Source: JBBQUN01 sp963717115 (GTDB lineage: Bacteria > Actinomycetota > Acidimicrobiia > Acidimicrobiales > SZUA-35). Taken from it: 64,000 nucleotides of DNA. Made by a program: the position numbers and the translations under genes. The stretch's first letter is position 1. Every line of letters starts with the position of its first letter. Positions 1 through 8,918 of this stretch are shown in pieces. Where the stretch lies: positions 62,001 through 126,000 of the forward strand of contig CAVQVO010000017.1 in the NCBI GenBank assembly GCA_963717115.1. The letters run 5' to 3'. Below the pieces are notes generated by a model. That model did not search any database. It was given only the letters and a program-made list of their open reading frames with translations, and was not told where the DNA came from.

Positions 1-674
1 GGGCCCTGTTCATCCTCGTCGGGTGGCTCTACGAGCGTCGCCACACTCGCGAGATCGCTGCGCTGTCCGGGCTCCAGAAACCGGCGCCGATCTTCGCCGC
101 CGTCTTCACCGTCGTCATGCTGTCGAGCATCGGTCTGCCGGGTCTCAACGGGTTCGTCGGGGAATACCTGATCCTCCTGGGTGGCTACAAGGCGGCGCAG
201 TGGTGGACCATCGTGGCCGTCACCGGCGTCATCCTCGCCGCGCTCTACCTGCTGTGGGCCTACCAACGCGTCTTCCATGGCGTCGCCGAGGGCGACAACG
301 CGGACATGCCCGATCTGAAGCCGAGCGAGCTCCTGTCGATCGCCCCGCTGCTGGCCCTCATCGTCTTCATGGGCGTCTACCCGAAACCGGTACTCGACCG
401 GATCGAGCCCGCCGTCGACGTGCTGATCGCCCACGTCGAGGCGAACGTCGACGGGTTCGTCGAGCCCGAACCCGATGCCCCGGCCGTTCCGGCCGGAGCC
501 GAGGAACTCAAGGTGGCCGCCGCCGTCGCCGCCGAGGAGGCTGGGTCCCACGGTGGCGAAGGCGACCACGGTGGTACGGACGGGCACAGTGGTACGGACG
601 ACCACACCGACGACGGTGACCACGACGAAGGCGGTGGCGGCGAGGAGTCGCCCGACGCCGGAGAGGAGGGCTGA
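1..674 (+). CDS. nuoM: NADH-quinone oxidoreductase subunit M, 3' part (first complex I locus)
   Basis: The gene is cut by the window edge; the reading frame begins at base 3 and 223 C-terminal residues are visible. NuoM is an antiporter-like membrane subunit of complex I that pumps protons in the membrane arm. The conserved segment SIGLPGLNGFVGE followed by hydrophobic helices identifies it. After the last helix comes a tail of about 75 residues, first Ala/Glu/Val-rich and then very rich in His, Asp and Gly (GSHGGEGDHGGTDGH and similar), which is unusual for the family. The stop overlaps the nuoN start (TGATG), so translation is probably coupled. A second, diverged nuoM lies at 16174. Family assignment is firm; the role of the tail is unknown. 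Confidence 0.93.
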   Translation, partial: ALFILVGWLYERRHTREIAALSGLQKPAPIFAAVFTVVMLSSIGLPGLNGFVGEYLILLGGYKAAQWWTIVAVTGVILAALYLLWAYQRVFHGVAEGDNADMPDLKPSELLSIAPLLALIVFMGVYPKPVLDRIEPAVDVLIAHVEANVDGFVEPEPDAPAVPAGAEELKVAAAVAAEEAGSHGGEGDHGGTDGHSGTDDHTDDGDHDEGGGGEESPDAGEEG

Positions 675-2314
675 TGTCGAACATCCTGGCTCAAACCGCA
701 CAGCTCGACATGCCCGGTGTCGAGTGGTCGCTGCTGTGGCCGCTGACGATCCTGGCGCTCGGTTCGGTGCTGCTCGTGACCATCACGTCGCTGGTGCCGG
801 TGCTTCGCACCAACAGCTTTCCCGCGCTCTTCTCGATCACCTGCGCCGTGGCCGCTGCCGCCTTCCTGCCCTACACCTCCGACCGGGTGAGCGAGGCACC
901 GGGGCCGCTGCGGGTCATCGGCGGAGCCATGGTGGTCGACCACTTCACGGTGTTCGTCACCGGTGTGATCTGCCTGGCCGTTCTCTTCACGGCGCTGGTC
1001 CTCGACGACTACCTGCGTCGTGAGGGGTTCGACGGACCCGAGTGGTACGTCCTGATGCTGTTGTCGGCGTCGGGCGGGATCATCCTGGCGTCGGCCAACG
1101 AGCTGATCGTGACCTTCCTCGGCCTCGAGATCCTCTCGATCGCGGTCTACGTCCTGGCCGCCCTGCACCTGCGCCGGGCCACCTCGCAGGAGGCGGGTTT
1201 CAAGTACTTCGTGCTCGGCGCCCTGTCGTCGGCGATCTTCCTCTACGGGATCGCCATGGTCTACGGAGCGATCGGCTCGACGAACTACGACGCCATCGCC
1301 GACGCCCTCGGCGCCGGTCTGTTCGGCCGCCCCAACGCCGCCGGGCTCTCGCCGGTCACCGAGTCGTCGCTCCTCCTGGCCGGTCTGGCCATGATCCTGA
1401 TCGGCTTCGCGTTCAAGATCTCGGCCGCTCCGTTCCACCTGTGGACCCCCGACGTCTATCAGGGCGCGCCGACGCCGATCGTGGGGTTCATGGCCTCGGC
1501 GGTCAAGGTCGCCGGTCTGGCCGGCATGGCCCGGGTACTCGTGACCGCCTTCGGCGATCGCGCCGACGACTGGCGACCGATCCTCGCCGCGCTGGCCATC
1601 TTCTCGCTGCTGATCGGCTCGTTCCTGGCCATCGTCCAGACCGACGTCAAGCGGATGCTCGCGTACTCGTCGATCTCGCACGCCGGGTTCATGCTGATCG
1701 CCGTCCACGCCGCCGGCAGCGGTGACCTCGACGTCGCGCTGAGCGGCAGCAAGGCCGTGCTGTTCTACATGCTGGCCTACGCCGCGATGGTTGCCGGCAC
1801 GTTCGCCGTCGTCACCGCAGTCGGAGGCCGGGGCGACGGCGCACACGACCTGTCGAGCTACCGGGGCCTGTCGACCAAACAGCCCGTCATCGCCGCCCTG
1901 CTCGCCGTCCTGCTGTTCTCGCAGGCGGGCGTGCCGTTCACGTCGGGCTTCTTCGCCAAGTTCAGCGTGATCCTGGCCGCCGCCGACGGCGAGCAGTACG
2001 TGCTGGCGGGAATCGCCATGCTCGCCTCGGTGGTGAGCGCGTTCCTCTACCTCCGGATCATCGTGGCGATGTTCCTCGTCGGCGAGGCCCACGGGGTGAT
2101 CGAAGCCCACGCCGCCGACGACGCGGCGATCGAGGAGGCCGCCGACGCCGGAACCGAACCCGACCGCGGCCCCGTCGACGTGCCGGGCACCATCATGCTG
2201 GCCGCCCTGCTGGCGGTCGGTGTCACCCTCGTGCTCGGGGTCTGGCCCTCGGTCATCGACACCCCCCTGCTCGACGGAGCCCGCTCACTGCTCGGTCTGG
2301 CACCGCTTCCCTAG
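674..2314 (+). CDS. nuoN: NADH-quinone oxidoreductase subunit N (first complex I locus)
   Basis: This 546-residue polytopic membrane protein is an antiporter-like proton-pumping subunit of complex I. It has the family features: the LGLEILSIAVYVLAA helix, the broken-helix segment KISAAPFHLWTPDVYQGAPTP, and KRMLAYSSISHAGFM. The start ATG overlaps the nuoM stop. Residues near 480-500 form an Asp/Ala/Glu-rich loop before the last helix. It ends the first nuo cluster: 86 bases without a gene follow, then an unrelated gene. It is a paralogue of, and clearly different from, the nuoN at 17710. Whether the upstream part of this cluster has nuoEFG cannot be seen here. Confidence 0.95.
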   Translation: MSNILAQTAQLDMPGVEWSLLWPLTILALGSVLLVTITSLVPVLRTNSFPALFSITCAVAAAAFLPYTSDRVSEAPGPLRVIGGAMVVDHFTVFVTGVICLAVLFTALVLDDYLRREGFDGPEWYVLMLLSASGGIILASANELIVTFLGLEILSIAVYVLAALHLRRATSQEAGFKYFVLGALSSAIFLYGIAMVYGAIGSTNYDAIADALGAGLFGRPNAAGLSPVTESSLLLAGLAMILIGFAFKISAAPFHLWTPDVYQGAPTPIVGFMASAVKVAGLAGMARVLVTAFGDRADDWRPILAALAIFSLLIGSFLAIVQTDVKRMLAYSSISHAGFMLIAVHAAGSGDLDVALSGSKAVLFYMLAYAAMVAGTFAVVTAVGGRGDGAHDLSSYRGLSTKQPVIAALLAVLLFSQAGVPFTSGFFAKFSVILAAADGEQYVLAGIAMLASVVSAFLYLRIIVAMFLVGEAHGVIEAHAADDAAIEEAADAGTEPDRGPVDVPGTIMLAALLAVGVTLVLGVWPSVIDTPLLDGARSLLGLAPLP

Positions 2315-2400
2315 GGTCGGCGCCGACCTCGCCGATCCGGCACGCAGCACCGATTCCGATCCGCCATCAAGCCGGAACCTCCTCGTGCCGATAGGCACGC

Positions 2401-2910
2401 ATGGAGAGCGAGCCGACCGTTCCACCCACCCACACCGTCGTGCTGGGAGTCGCCGATCCGATGGCTGCGGCACATCTGCGTCGCCAGCTCGTCCTGCATC
2501 CACGGTTCCAGCTGGTGGCAACGGCCGACAACGCCATCCAGACGCTCTATGCCGTCGAGGCGAAGAAGCCGTCGGTCGTCGTGATGGCCGACGACTCGCC
2601 GGGCCTCCGGGGCCGGGAAGTCCTGGCCGACATCGCCTCTGCGTCGCCCGACACCTACGTCATCATCACGACTCCGGGCGACCCTCGGGTCCTGGCCGGT
2701 GCGCCGGCCGTCGCCCGCGCCGTTCCCGCCCACGATCTGTCGGCGATCAACGAGGCGCTCGACCAACTGGCCCTGTTCCTCGATCACCCGGCGACGGGCC
2801 GCCACGATCGGCGGTCGCACGATCGGCGGGAACACCAGGATTGGACCAAGGTCTTCGCCGAGCGACGGGAGCAGTCCCGCCGGGACGAGCAACCGGCCGG
2901 AGGGGCCTGA
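2401..2910 (+). CDS. Receiver-like (pseudo-receiver) protein
   Basis: A 169-residue soluble protein. Residues 12-100 resemble a CheY-type receiver fold, with alternating hydrophobic strands and helices and a PSVVVMADDSPGLRG segment that aligns with the phospho-acceptor loop. At the position of the phosphorylated Asp there is Ala63, with Asp64 and Asp65 next to it, so ordinary phosphotransfer looks unlikely. The C-terminal 45 residues are charged and Arg/His/Asp-rich with no recognisable output domain. The ATG at 2401 is chosen because the fold begins about ten residues later. It sits alone between nuoN and a convergent oxidoreductase gene, with only 3 bases before that gene's stop. The function is unknown. 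Confidence 0.65.
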   Translation: MESEPTVPPTHTVVLGVADPMAAAHLRRQLVLHPRFQLVATADNAIQTLYAVEAKKPSVVVMADDSPGLRGREVLADIASASPDTYVIITTPGDPRVLAGAPAVARAVPAHDLSAINEALDQLALFLDHPATGRHDRRSHDRREHQDWTKVFAERREQSRRDEQPAGGA

Positions 2911-2913
2911 GCG

Positions 2914-4419
2914 TCAGCCGTCGATCAGGAAGCGGGCGATCCGCTCGCCGATCACGACGGCGGGGATGTTGGTGTTGCCCCGGGGGATCTGGGGCATCAG
3001 CGACACGTCGGCGACCACGAGGTGGTCGAGCCCATGGGGCCGGCCCCGAGGATCGCAGACCGACGTGGTGGCGTCGAGACCCATCGGGGTGGTGCCGACG
3101 GGGTGGTAGTAGTGGGCAACGTCGCGCCGGATGGTCGCGTCGGTCCGGTCTCGCTCGGGCTCGTCGACCAGGACCGCTCGCAGGGACGGCTGCGCCAGCA
3201 GGTCCTCGGCCATCTCCAGACCGTCTCGCAGCACCGAGAGGTCGTGGTCGTCGGGATCGGTGAGGTACCGGTGGTCGATCAGCGGATGGGCCTCGGGGTC
3301 GGGGCCCGACGCGTGGATCCAGCCACGACTTCGCGGGTTCATGCATGCCACCTCGACGAGGGCGCGACCGTTCGTGAGCTGGGTCTGGGTCGAGGAGCAC
3401 ACGGGAAACAGATGGAGGTCGAAGATGTCGTCCTGGGAGCGAGACGAGACCGCCTTTCCGAGGGTCTGTTCCTCGGGGAGGAAGCCGGTGCCGGCGGCTC
3501 GCTCGAGCGCGTCGATCAGGTCGGGACCCAGCGCCCGTCCGGTGTTGACCATGGGATGGTCGTGCAGATTCGTGCCGACGAGCGGCAGGTCGTGGGTGGG
3601 CTCGATCCCGACCGACCGCAGCCGGTCGGGGTCGCCGATTCCCGAGCGTTCGAGCACGAGCGGAGTTCCGTAGACACCCGCCGCCAGGACGACCGTGCCC
3701 ACCGATCGCTCGATCGGTCGGCCGTCGCGGATGGCCCGCACCGTGGCTCCGGTCCGGCCCAGGTCGATTCGGTCGACCAGGCATCGGTCGAGGATCGTCA
3801 ACTCCGAGCGCGAACGAATCGGATCGAGATAGGCGAAGGCGGTGTTCCAGCGGACGCCGTCGACGACGTTCACCGTCTCGAGCCCGAATCCGGCGTTGGC
3901 GTCGAGGTCGCACAGGTCCGAGGCGATGGCCCAGCCCGCCGATCGGGCCGCCTCGAGGCAGCGGGCATGGAACGGCCCGGCCTCGTGGGGCTCGTAGGCG
4001 CGAACGCGCATCGTGTCGACCACGGTGGCGAAGAGCGCCCGGAGGTCGTCGGTCTCCCACCCCGGTAGGCCCCAGGCGTCGTAGTCGACGGCGTGTCCGA
4101 CGGCGGCGATGGCCCCGTTGTGCGCCGAGCAGCCTCCGAGGATCCGGGCCCGTTCGAAGTTCAGGGCCGCCCGGCCCTCGAGCGGGCCCGACCGGTAGTT
4201 CCAATCGTGGGTCGTGGCGAGCATGGTGGCGTCGAGGATCTCGGTCGGCCATCCCCCATGGGCGAAAGGGCCGTAGTCGGGGCCGGCCTCGATCAGCAGG
4301 ACTCGTTGCCCGGCCTCGACCAGTCGTGCGGCAACGGCAGCCCCACTCGAACCGCCCCCGATGACGGCGACATCGGCGGTCGCCCGCGCATCGGTGGACT
4401 CCGAGGAGGCGCTGCTCAT
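2914..4419 (-). CDS. GMC family FAD-dependent oxidoreductase
   Basis: A 501-residue flavoprotein of the glucose-methanol-choline oxidoreductase family, which oxidises alcohols. The N-terminal dinucleotide-binding motif is GGGSSG at residues 21-26, followed by an acidic strand end (LLIEAG). The GMC signature GGCSAHNGAIAAVGHAVDYD follows. Near the C-terminus the catalytic His lies in YYHPVGTTPMG and the partner Asn in PRGNTNIPAV. The start is set at ATG 4419 because the Rossmann motif then begins at the usual distance; the open frame runs further upstream but with Pro/Arg-rich non-protein-like sequence. The substrate cannot be told from sequence; choline dehydrogenase-like is the nearest label. 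No signal peptide is seen. Confidence 0.88.
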   Translation of the reverse strand: MSSASSESTDARATADVAVIGGGSSGAAVAARLVEAGQRVLLIEAGPDYGPFAHGGWPTEILDATMLATTHDWNYRSGPLEGRAALNFERARILGGCSAHNGAIAAVGHAVDYDAWGLPGWETDDLRALFATVVDTMRVRAYEPHEAGPFHARCLEAARSAGWAIASDLCDLDANAGFGLETVNVVDGVRWNTAFAYLDPIRSRSELTILDRCLVDRIDLGRTGATVRAIRDGRPIERSVGTVVLAAGVYGTPLVLERSGIGDPDRLRSVGIEPTHDLPLVGTNLHDHPMVNTGRALGPDLIDALERAAGTGFLPEEQTLGKAVSSRSQDDIFDLHLFPVCSSTQTQLTNGRALVEVACMNPRSRGWIHASGPDPEAHPLIDHRYLTDPDDHDLSVLRDGLEMAEDLLAQPSLRAVLVDEPERDRTDATIRRDVAHYYHPVGTTPMGLDATTSVCDPRGRPHGLDHLVVADVSLMPQIPRGNTNIPAVVIGERIARFLIDG

Positions 4420-4468
4420 CGTCGGATTCTGGCCCCGATCGGGCCGTCGATCCAGCCCTGGGCGGGGT

Positions 4469-5578
4469 TCAGCCCCCCGACGCCGCGGTGTCGGCATCGG
4501 GATCGGCCACGGCGTCGTCGTCGGGGTCGTCGAGCCACCGGTCGGGGAGGGCGACCACCTGGGGCCCCCGGGTGTGGCCCCGGGCCACCCGGCGGTTCTC
4601 GTCGGGGAGCGGCGCATCGGGCAGGGCCCCGAGCAGGGCGTCGAGTTCGTCGAGGCTGGAGAACCGCCCGAGACGACCACGGGTCTCCCCGCCGACCGGG
4701 TAGCCCTTCAGGTACCAGGCCGTGTGCTTGCGGAACTCCCGGACACCTTTGTGATCGCCGTGCCAGTCGACGAGCAGGCGCGCGTGGCGGGCCATCACCG
4801 GCACCACCGTGGCGAGCGTCGGGGGCTCGGGAACGGGTTCCCCGGCGAGCGCGGCTTCGAGCTGGCCGAACAACCAGGGCCTGCCGAGACACCCCCGGCC
4901 GATGACGACGCCGTCGCAGCCGGTCTGTTCCATCATGGCCAGGGCGTCGGCGGCCTCCCAGATGTCGCCGTTGCCCAGGACCGGGATCTCGGGAACGGCC
5001 TCCTTCAGGCGCCCGATGGTCGACCAGTCGGCCGTTCCGGAGTAGAGCTGCGAGACGGTCCGTCCGTGCAGCGCAAGGGCGGCAACGCCGAGGTCGGCGG
5101 CGATGCGGCCGGCATCGAGGTAGGTGTGGTGTTCGTCGTCGATCCCGACCCGGAACTTCACGGTCACCGGCACGGCCCCGGCGTTCTCGACTGCCGCCTG
5201 GACCACGGCGGCGAAGAGCCGACGCTTGTACGGAAGGGCACCGCCCCCGCCGTGACGGGTGACCTTGCGGACGGGGCAGCCGAAGTTCATGTCGAGATGG
5301 TCGATCCGGTCCTCGTCGACGAGCATGCGGACCGCCTGGCCGACGTACCGGGGATCGACGCCGGCGATCTGCAGGCTCCTCGGGGTCTCGTCCTCGTCGA
5401 AGCTCGCGAGCTTGTCGGTCTTGTCGTTGCGCTCGCAGAGCGCGCGGGCCGAGATCATCTCGCTCACGTAGAGACCACCGCCGAACTCGCGGCAGAGTCG
5501 CCGGAAGGGCGCGTTGGTGACGCCGGCCATCGGGGCCAGGACCACCGGTGTCTCGACCTCGATCGGACCGATCTTCAC
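4469..5578 (-). CDS. dus: tRNA-dihydrouridine synthase
   Basis: A 369-residue flavoenzyme that reduces uridines in the tRNA D-loop to dihydrouridine. The FMN-binding start VVLAPMAGVTNAPFRRL is at residues 12-28. The catalytic Cys is Cys101 in MNFGCPVRKVTRHGGGGAL. ALHGRTVSQLYSG and VLGNGDIWEA are the usual later motifs, and GVVIGRGCLGRPWLF marks the end of the barrel. GTG 5578 is chosen as start because the family normally begins a few residues before PVVLAPM; ATG 5632 is in frame but would overlap the divergent dehydrogenase start. The C-terminal 40 residues are acidic and low-complexity. In actinobacteria this is the single DusB-like enzyme. Confidence 0.93.
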   Translation of the reverse strand: MKIGPIEVETPVVLAPMAGVTNAPFRRLCREFGGGLYVSEMISARALCERNDKTDKLASFDEDETPRSLQIAGVDPRYVGQAVRMLVDEDRIDHLDMNFGCPVRKVTRHGGGGALPYKRRLFAAVVQAAVENAGAVPVTVKFRVGIDDEHHTYLDAGRIAADLGVAALALHGRTVSQLYSGTADWSTIGRLKEAVPEIPVLGNGDIWEAADALAMMEQTGCDGVVIGRGCLGRPWLFGQLEAALAGEPVPEPPTLATVVPVMARHARLLVDWHGDHKGVREFRKHTAWYLKGYPVGGETRGRLGRFSSLDELDALLGALPDAPLPDENRRVARGHTRGPQVVALPDRWLDDPDDDAVADPDADTAASGG

Positions 5579-5617
5579 CCGTCCAGGATGCCAGCACCGG
5601 CATCGGGCTGCGACGAC

Positions 5618-5623
5618 TAGTCT
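5618..5623 (+). promoter_or_regulatory. -10 element of the SDR gene
   Basis: TAGTCT lies 7 bases before the ATG at 5631, leaving no room for a ribosome binding site. This fits a leaderless transcript. The same arrangement recurs at several genes in the window. No clear -35 is visible. Confidence 0.5.
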
Positions 5624-5630
5624 GACCCGC

Positions 5631-6512
5631 ATGTCCTCCGAGCCAGTCGTTGCCGTCGTCACGGGTGCCAATTCCGGAATCGGGCGATCGGCCGCGGTCG
5701 ATCTCGCCGCCAAGGGATGGCGGGTCTTCGCCACGATGCGCAGCCTCGACAAGGGCGCCAAGCTCGCCGCCATGGCGGCCGACGCCGGTGTCGAGGTCAC
5801 CCCGATCGTGTGCGACGTCACCGACGACGATCAGGTCACCGCCGCGATGCAGGCCGTGATCGACCAGGCCGGTCGCATCGACGTCCTCGTCAACAACGCC
5901 GGTGTCGGAGCCAACGGGGTGCTCGAGGAGACCACGCTCGACGTCTACCGCGACACCATGGACGTGAACGTCTACGGCATCGTCCGGTGCTGCCAGGCCG
6001 TCCTGCCGCACATGCGGTCGCAGGGGAGCGGCACCATCGTCAACATCTCGTCGGTGGCCGGCCGGATCGCCGCCCTGGCGCAATCGGCGTACGTCGTCTC
6101 GAAGTGGGCGGTCGAGGGTCTCAGTGAAGGACTCGCCCAGGAACTCGCCCCCTTCGGCATCCGGGTGGTGATCGTCGAGCCCGGGGTCGTCAAGACCGCG
6201 ATCCTGGCGAAGAACCTGGACGCCCCCAACGCCACGGGCGCCTACGACCTCGCGAACCGGCGGCTCTTCAACTTCTACGCCGCCGGCCTGAACGACCCCG
6301 GACACCCCTCCGAGGTCGCGAGCGTGATCCACGAGGCGGTCACGACCGACAGCCCGCGCCTGCGATGGACGTGCGGATGGGGTGGACCCGAACTCACCGG
6401 CAACCGGGCGGCGATCAGCGACGACGACTGGGTCGCCCTCGGCTCGATCGCCGACGACGAGGCCTACGCCGCCCGGTTCCAGGAACTCTTCGGTCTCGAC
6501 ATCAGGCCATGA
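5631..6512 (+). CDS. Short-chain dehydrogenase/reductase
   Basis: A 293-residue NAD(P)-dependent oxidoreductase of the classical SDR family. The cofactor motif TGANSGIG is at residues 11-18, NNAG at 88-91, the catalytic Ser at 140-141 (NISSVAG), and the YxxxK pair at Tyr154 and Lys158. The length is slightly above the usual 250, with about 40 extra C-terminal residues. ATG 5631 is chosen because TGANSGIG then starts at residue 11, and a TAGTCT -10 element ends 7 bases upstream. Its stop overlaps the glgB start (ATGA), so the two are co-translated. The substrate is unknown. Confidence 0.9.
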   Translation: MSSEPVVAVVTGANSGIGRSAAVDLAAKGWRVFATMRSLDKGAKLAAMAADAGVEVTPIVCDVTDDDQVTAAMQAVIDQAGRIDVLVNNAGVGANGVLEETTLDVYRDTMDVNVYGIVRCCQAVLPHMRSQGSGTIVNISSVAGRIAALAQSAYVVSKWAVEGLSEGLAQELAPFGIRVVIVEPGVVKTAILAKNLDAPNATGAYDLANRRLFNFYAAGLNDPGHPSEVASVIHEAVTTDSPRLRWTCGWGGPELTGNRAAISDDDWVALGSIADDEAYAARFQELFGLDIRP

Positions 6513-8404
6513 GCGAGCTGATCCCCGACCAGGACCGCTGGCTCTTCAACGCCGGTTCCCACCGCAGACTGTTCGACCTCCTCGGTGCTCAGCCGCTCAC
6601 GACCTGGAGCGAACCCGGCCGCCGCTTCGCCGTCTGGGCCCCGAGCGCGTCGGCGGTCTGGGTCGTCGGTGACTTCGACGATTGGCAGCCCACCGACGCC
6701 CACCGACTCGAGCCGCAGGGCTCGAGCGGGATCTGGGCCGTCGTCCTCCCCGAGGCGGCAGTCGGCGACCGCTACAAGTACCGGATCCAGACCCGCGACG
6801 CCGGCATCGTCGAGCGGGCCGACCCCCTGGCCTTCGCCTCCGAACTCCCGCCGGCCACGGCCTCGGTGGTCACCGATCTCACCTACCAGTGGTCCGACGC
6901 CGACTGGCTGGCCGAGCGTGCCGACCGGCAGAACGCCGACTCGCCGATCTCGATCTACGAGATGCACGTCGGTTCGTGGCGCCACGCCGCCGCTCATCGC
7001 AGCCTCACCTGGTTGGAGCTGATCGAACCGCTCGCCGATCACCTCGACGCCTACGGCTTCACCCACGTCGAGCTGCTTCCCGTCATGGAGCACCCGTTCT
7101 ACGGCTCATGGGGCTATCAGACGACGGGGTTCTTCGCTCCGACGGCTCGATACGGGCTCCCGACCGAGTTCATGGCGTTCGTCGACGGGCTCCACGCCCG
7201 CGGCCTCGGCGTGATCCTCGACTGGGTGCCGTCCCACTTCCCGTCCGACGATTTCGCGCTCGGCAACTTCGACGGCACGCATCTCTACGAGCATGCCGAT
7301 CCGATGGAGGGCTGGCACCCCGACTGGAAGAGCTACATCTTCAACTACGGCCGCCACGAGGTGCGGTCGTTCCTGGTGTCGAGTGCCCTGTCGTGGATCG
7401 AACGGTTCCACGTCGACGGGATCCGCGTCGACGCCGTCGCCTCGATGCTCTACCGGGACTACTCACGAGAAGACGGTGCGTGGATCCCGAACGTCTATGG
7501 CGGCCGCGAGAACCTCGAGGCCATCGAGTTCCTGCGGGAGTTCAACTCGGCGATCGGCGAGAACCACCCCGACGTCATCACCATCGCCGAGGAGTCCACG
7601 GCTTTCCCGGGGGTGACCCGACCGGTCAGCGACGGGGGACTCGGGTTCCACTACAAGTGGGACATGGGCTGGATGCACGACACCCTCCAGTTCATGGAGC
7701 GAGACCCGATCCATCGCGGGTTCCACCACGACGAGATCACCTTCCGGGCCCTCTATGCGTTCTCGGAGCACTACGTGCTGCCGCTCTCGCACGACGAGGT
7801 CACCCACGGGAAAGGCTCGATCCTGGCCAAGATGCCGGGCGACGACTGGCAGCGATTCGCCAACCTTCGGGCGCTCTACGGCAACCAGTGGCTGATCCCG
7901 GGAAAGAAACTCCTGTTCATGGGTTCGGAGTTCGGGCAGGGTCCCGAGTGGCGCCACGACGAGCCGCTGGCCTGGTCCCAACTCGGCATTCCCGCCCATG
8001 CGGGCATCGCCGCCTGGGTGCACCGGCTCAACGAGCTCTACCGACTCGAGCCGTCGCTCCATCGACACGAACAGAAGCCGGCGAGCTTCTCCTGGGTCGT
8101 CCGTGACGATTCGGCCAACAGCGTGCTCGCCTGGCTCCGGTCGGGTGACGTCGAGGACCGACCGGTGCTGGTCGTCGCGAACCTCACGCCCGTTCCCCGA
8201 CCGGACTACCGGATGGGCGTCCCCGTCGGCGGGGACTGGGAGGTGCTGGCCAACAGCGACGATCGCCGATACGGCGGCAGCGGCAGCTCCGTCGACAGCC
8301 GCTTGTCGACCCAGGCCACGCCGTCACACGGGCGGACCCACTCGATCGAACTGGACGTTCCGCCCCTCGCCATGCTGGTGTTGGCTCCGGTCGCCGAGGC
8401 GTGA
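6509..8404 (+). CDS. glgB: 1,4-alpha-glucan branching enzyme
   Basis: A 631-residue enzyme that makes alpha-1,6 branches in glycogen. A CBM48 domain (FAVWAPSASAVWVVGDFDDW) is followed by a GH13 barrel with HVELLPVMEHPFYGSWGYQ, the nucleophile Asp308 in GIRVDAVASMLY, the acid Glu361 in ITIAEEST, and the SHDEVTHGKGS loop. At 631 residues it lacks the extra N-terminal module of the 730-residue E. coli type, as is common in short bacterial GlgB. The start overlaps the stop of the preceding dehydrogenase by 4 bases. No other glycogen gene is nearby, so the link with the SDR is only by operon. Confidence 0.95.
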   Translation: MSELIPDQDRWLFNAGSHRRLFDLLGAQPLTTWSEPGRRFAVWAPSASAVWVVGDFDDWQPTDAHRLEPQGSSGIWAVVLPEAAVGDRYKYRIQTRDAGIVERADPLAFASELPPATASVVTDLTYQWSDADWLAERADRQNADSPISIYEMHVGSWRHAAAHRSLTWLELIEPLADHLDAYGFTHVELLPVMEHPFYGSWGYQTTGFFAPTARYGLPTEFMAFVDGLHARGLGVILDWVPSHFPSDDFALGNFDGTHLYEHADPMEGWHPDWKSYIFNYGRHEVRSFLVSSALSWIERFHVDGIRVDAVASMLYRDYSREDGAWIPNVYGGRENLEAIEFLREFNSAIGENHPDVITIAEESTAFPGVTRPVSDGGLGFHYKWDMGWMHDTLQFMERDPIHRGFHHDEITFRALYAFSEHYVLPLSHDEVTHGKGSILAKMPGDDWQRFANLRALYGNQWLIPGKKLLFMGSEFGQGPEWRHDEPLAWSQLGIPAHAGIAAWVHRLNELYRLEPSLHRHEQKPASFSWVVRDDSANSVLAWLRSGDVEDRPVLVVANLTPVPRPDYRMGVPVGGDWEVLANSDDRRYGGSGSSVDSRLSTQATPSHGRTHSIELDVPPLAMLVLAPVAEA

Positions 8405-8439
8405 CGCGAGAAGTTTCATCCGAAGCCGTGGGAGAGGGC

Positions 8440-8469
8440 TTGGGGTCGAGGGCCGTTCAGAGGTAGCAT
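8440..8469 (+). promoter_or_regulatory. Promoter of the 11-subunit nuo operon
   Basis: TTGGGG (8440-8445), an 18-base spacer and TAGCAT (8464-8469) form a plausible housekeeping promoter. The GTG start of nuoA is only 8 bases after the -10, so the mRNA may be leaderless. Confidence 0.5.
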
Positions 8470-8477
8470 CGCCACCC

Positions 8478-8852
8478 GTGTCGGACTATTCGGACTTTCT
8501 CCGCGATTACCTGCTCGTCGGCCTGTTCGCCGTCACCGCTTTCGCGGTCGTCGGAGCCTTCATCGGGCTGTCGAGCCTGCTGCGTCCCGACCGACCCTCG
8601 GCCGGCAAGATCGAGAACTACGAGAGTGGTGTCGATCCGGTCGGTAGTGGCTGGTCGCAGAGCCAGATCCGCTACTACATCTTCGCCCTGCTCTTCGTCA
8701 TGTTCGACGTCGAGGCCGTGTTCATCTTTCCCTGGGCCACCCGACTCGAGGCCTACGGCTGGTTCGGCCTGATCGAAATGTTCATCTTCATCGCCATTCT
8801 TGCGTTGGGCCTCGGGTACGCCTGGCGCAAGGGTGTGCTGCGTTGGGTCTGA
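8478..8852 (+). CDS. nuoA: NADH-quinone oxidoreductase subunit A
   Basis: A 124-residue membrane subunit of complex I with three helices. The conserved signature KIENYESGVDPVG follows the first helix, and IRYYIFALLFVMFDVEAVFIFPW is the usual second helix region. The start is GTG 8478: there is no earlier in-frame start that gives sensible sequence, and the -10 element TAGCAT is 8 bases upstream. It is the first gene of nuoABCDHIJKLMN. A 66-base gap to nuoB carries nothing obvious beyond the nuoB ribosome binding site. Confidence 0.95.
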   Translation: MSDYSDFLRDYLLVGLFAVTAFAVVGAFIGLSSLLRPDRPSAGKIENYESGVDPVGSGWSQSQIRYYIFALLFVMFDVEAVFIFPWATRLEAYGWFGLIEMFIFIAILALGLGYAWRKGVLRWV

Positions 8853-8918
8853 GGGTCGTTCGGTGACCGACGTTCATCCCGTCCGCCAGGGCGGATTCCG
8901 AGAAAGGCACGCTTCCCC

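Noticed and set aside
377..2110. Long minus-strand frame opposite nuoM and nuoN
   Set aside because: It is low-complexity, charged sequence without any known motif, fully covered by two certain genes on the plus strand.
4420..4680. Longer N-terminus of the GMC oxidoreductase (frame open up to 4680)
   Set aside because: The extra 87 residues are Pro/Arg/Thr-rich and overlap the dus coding region; the flavin fold starts right after ATG 4419.
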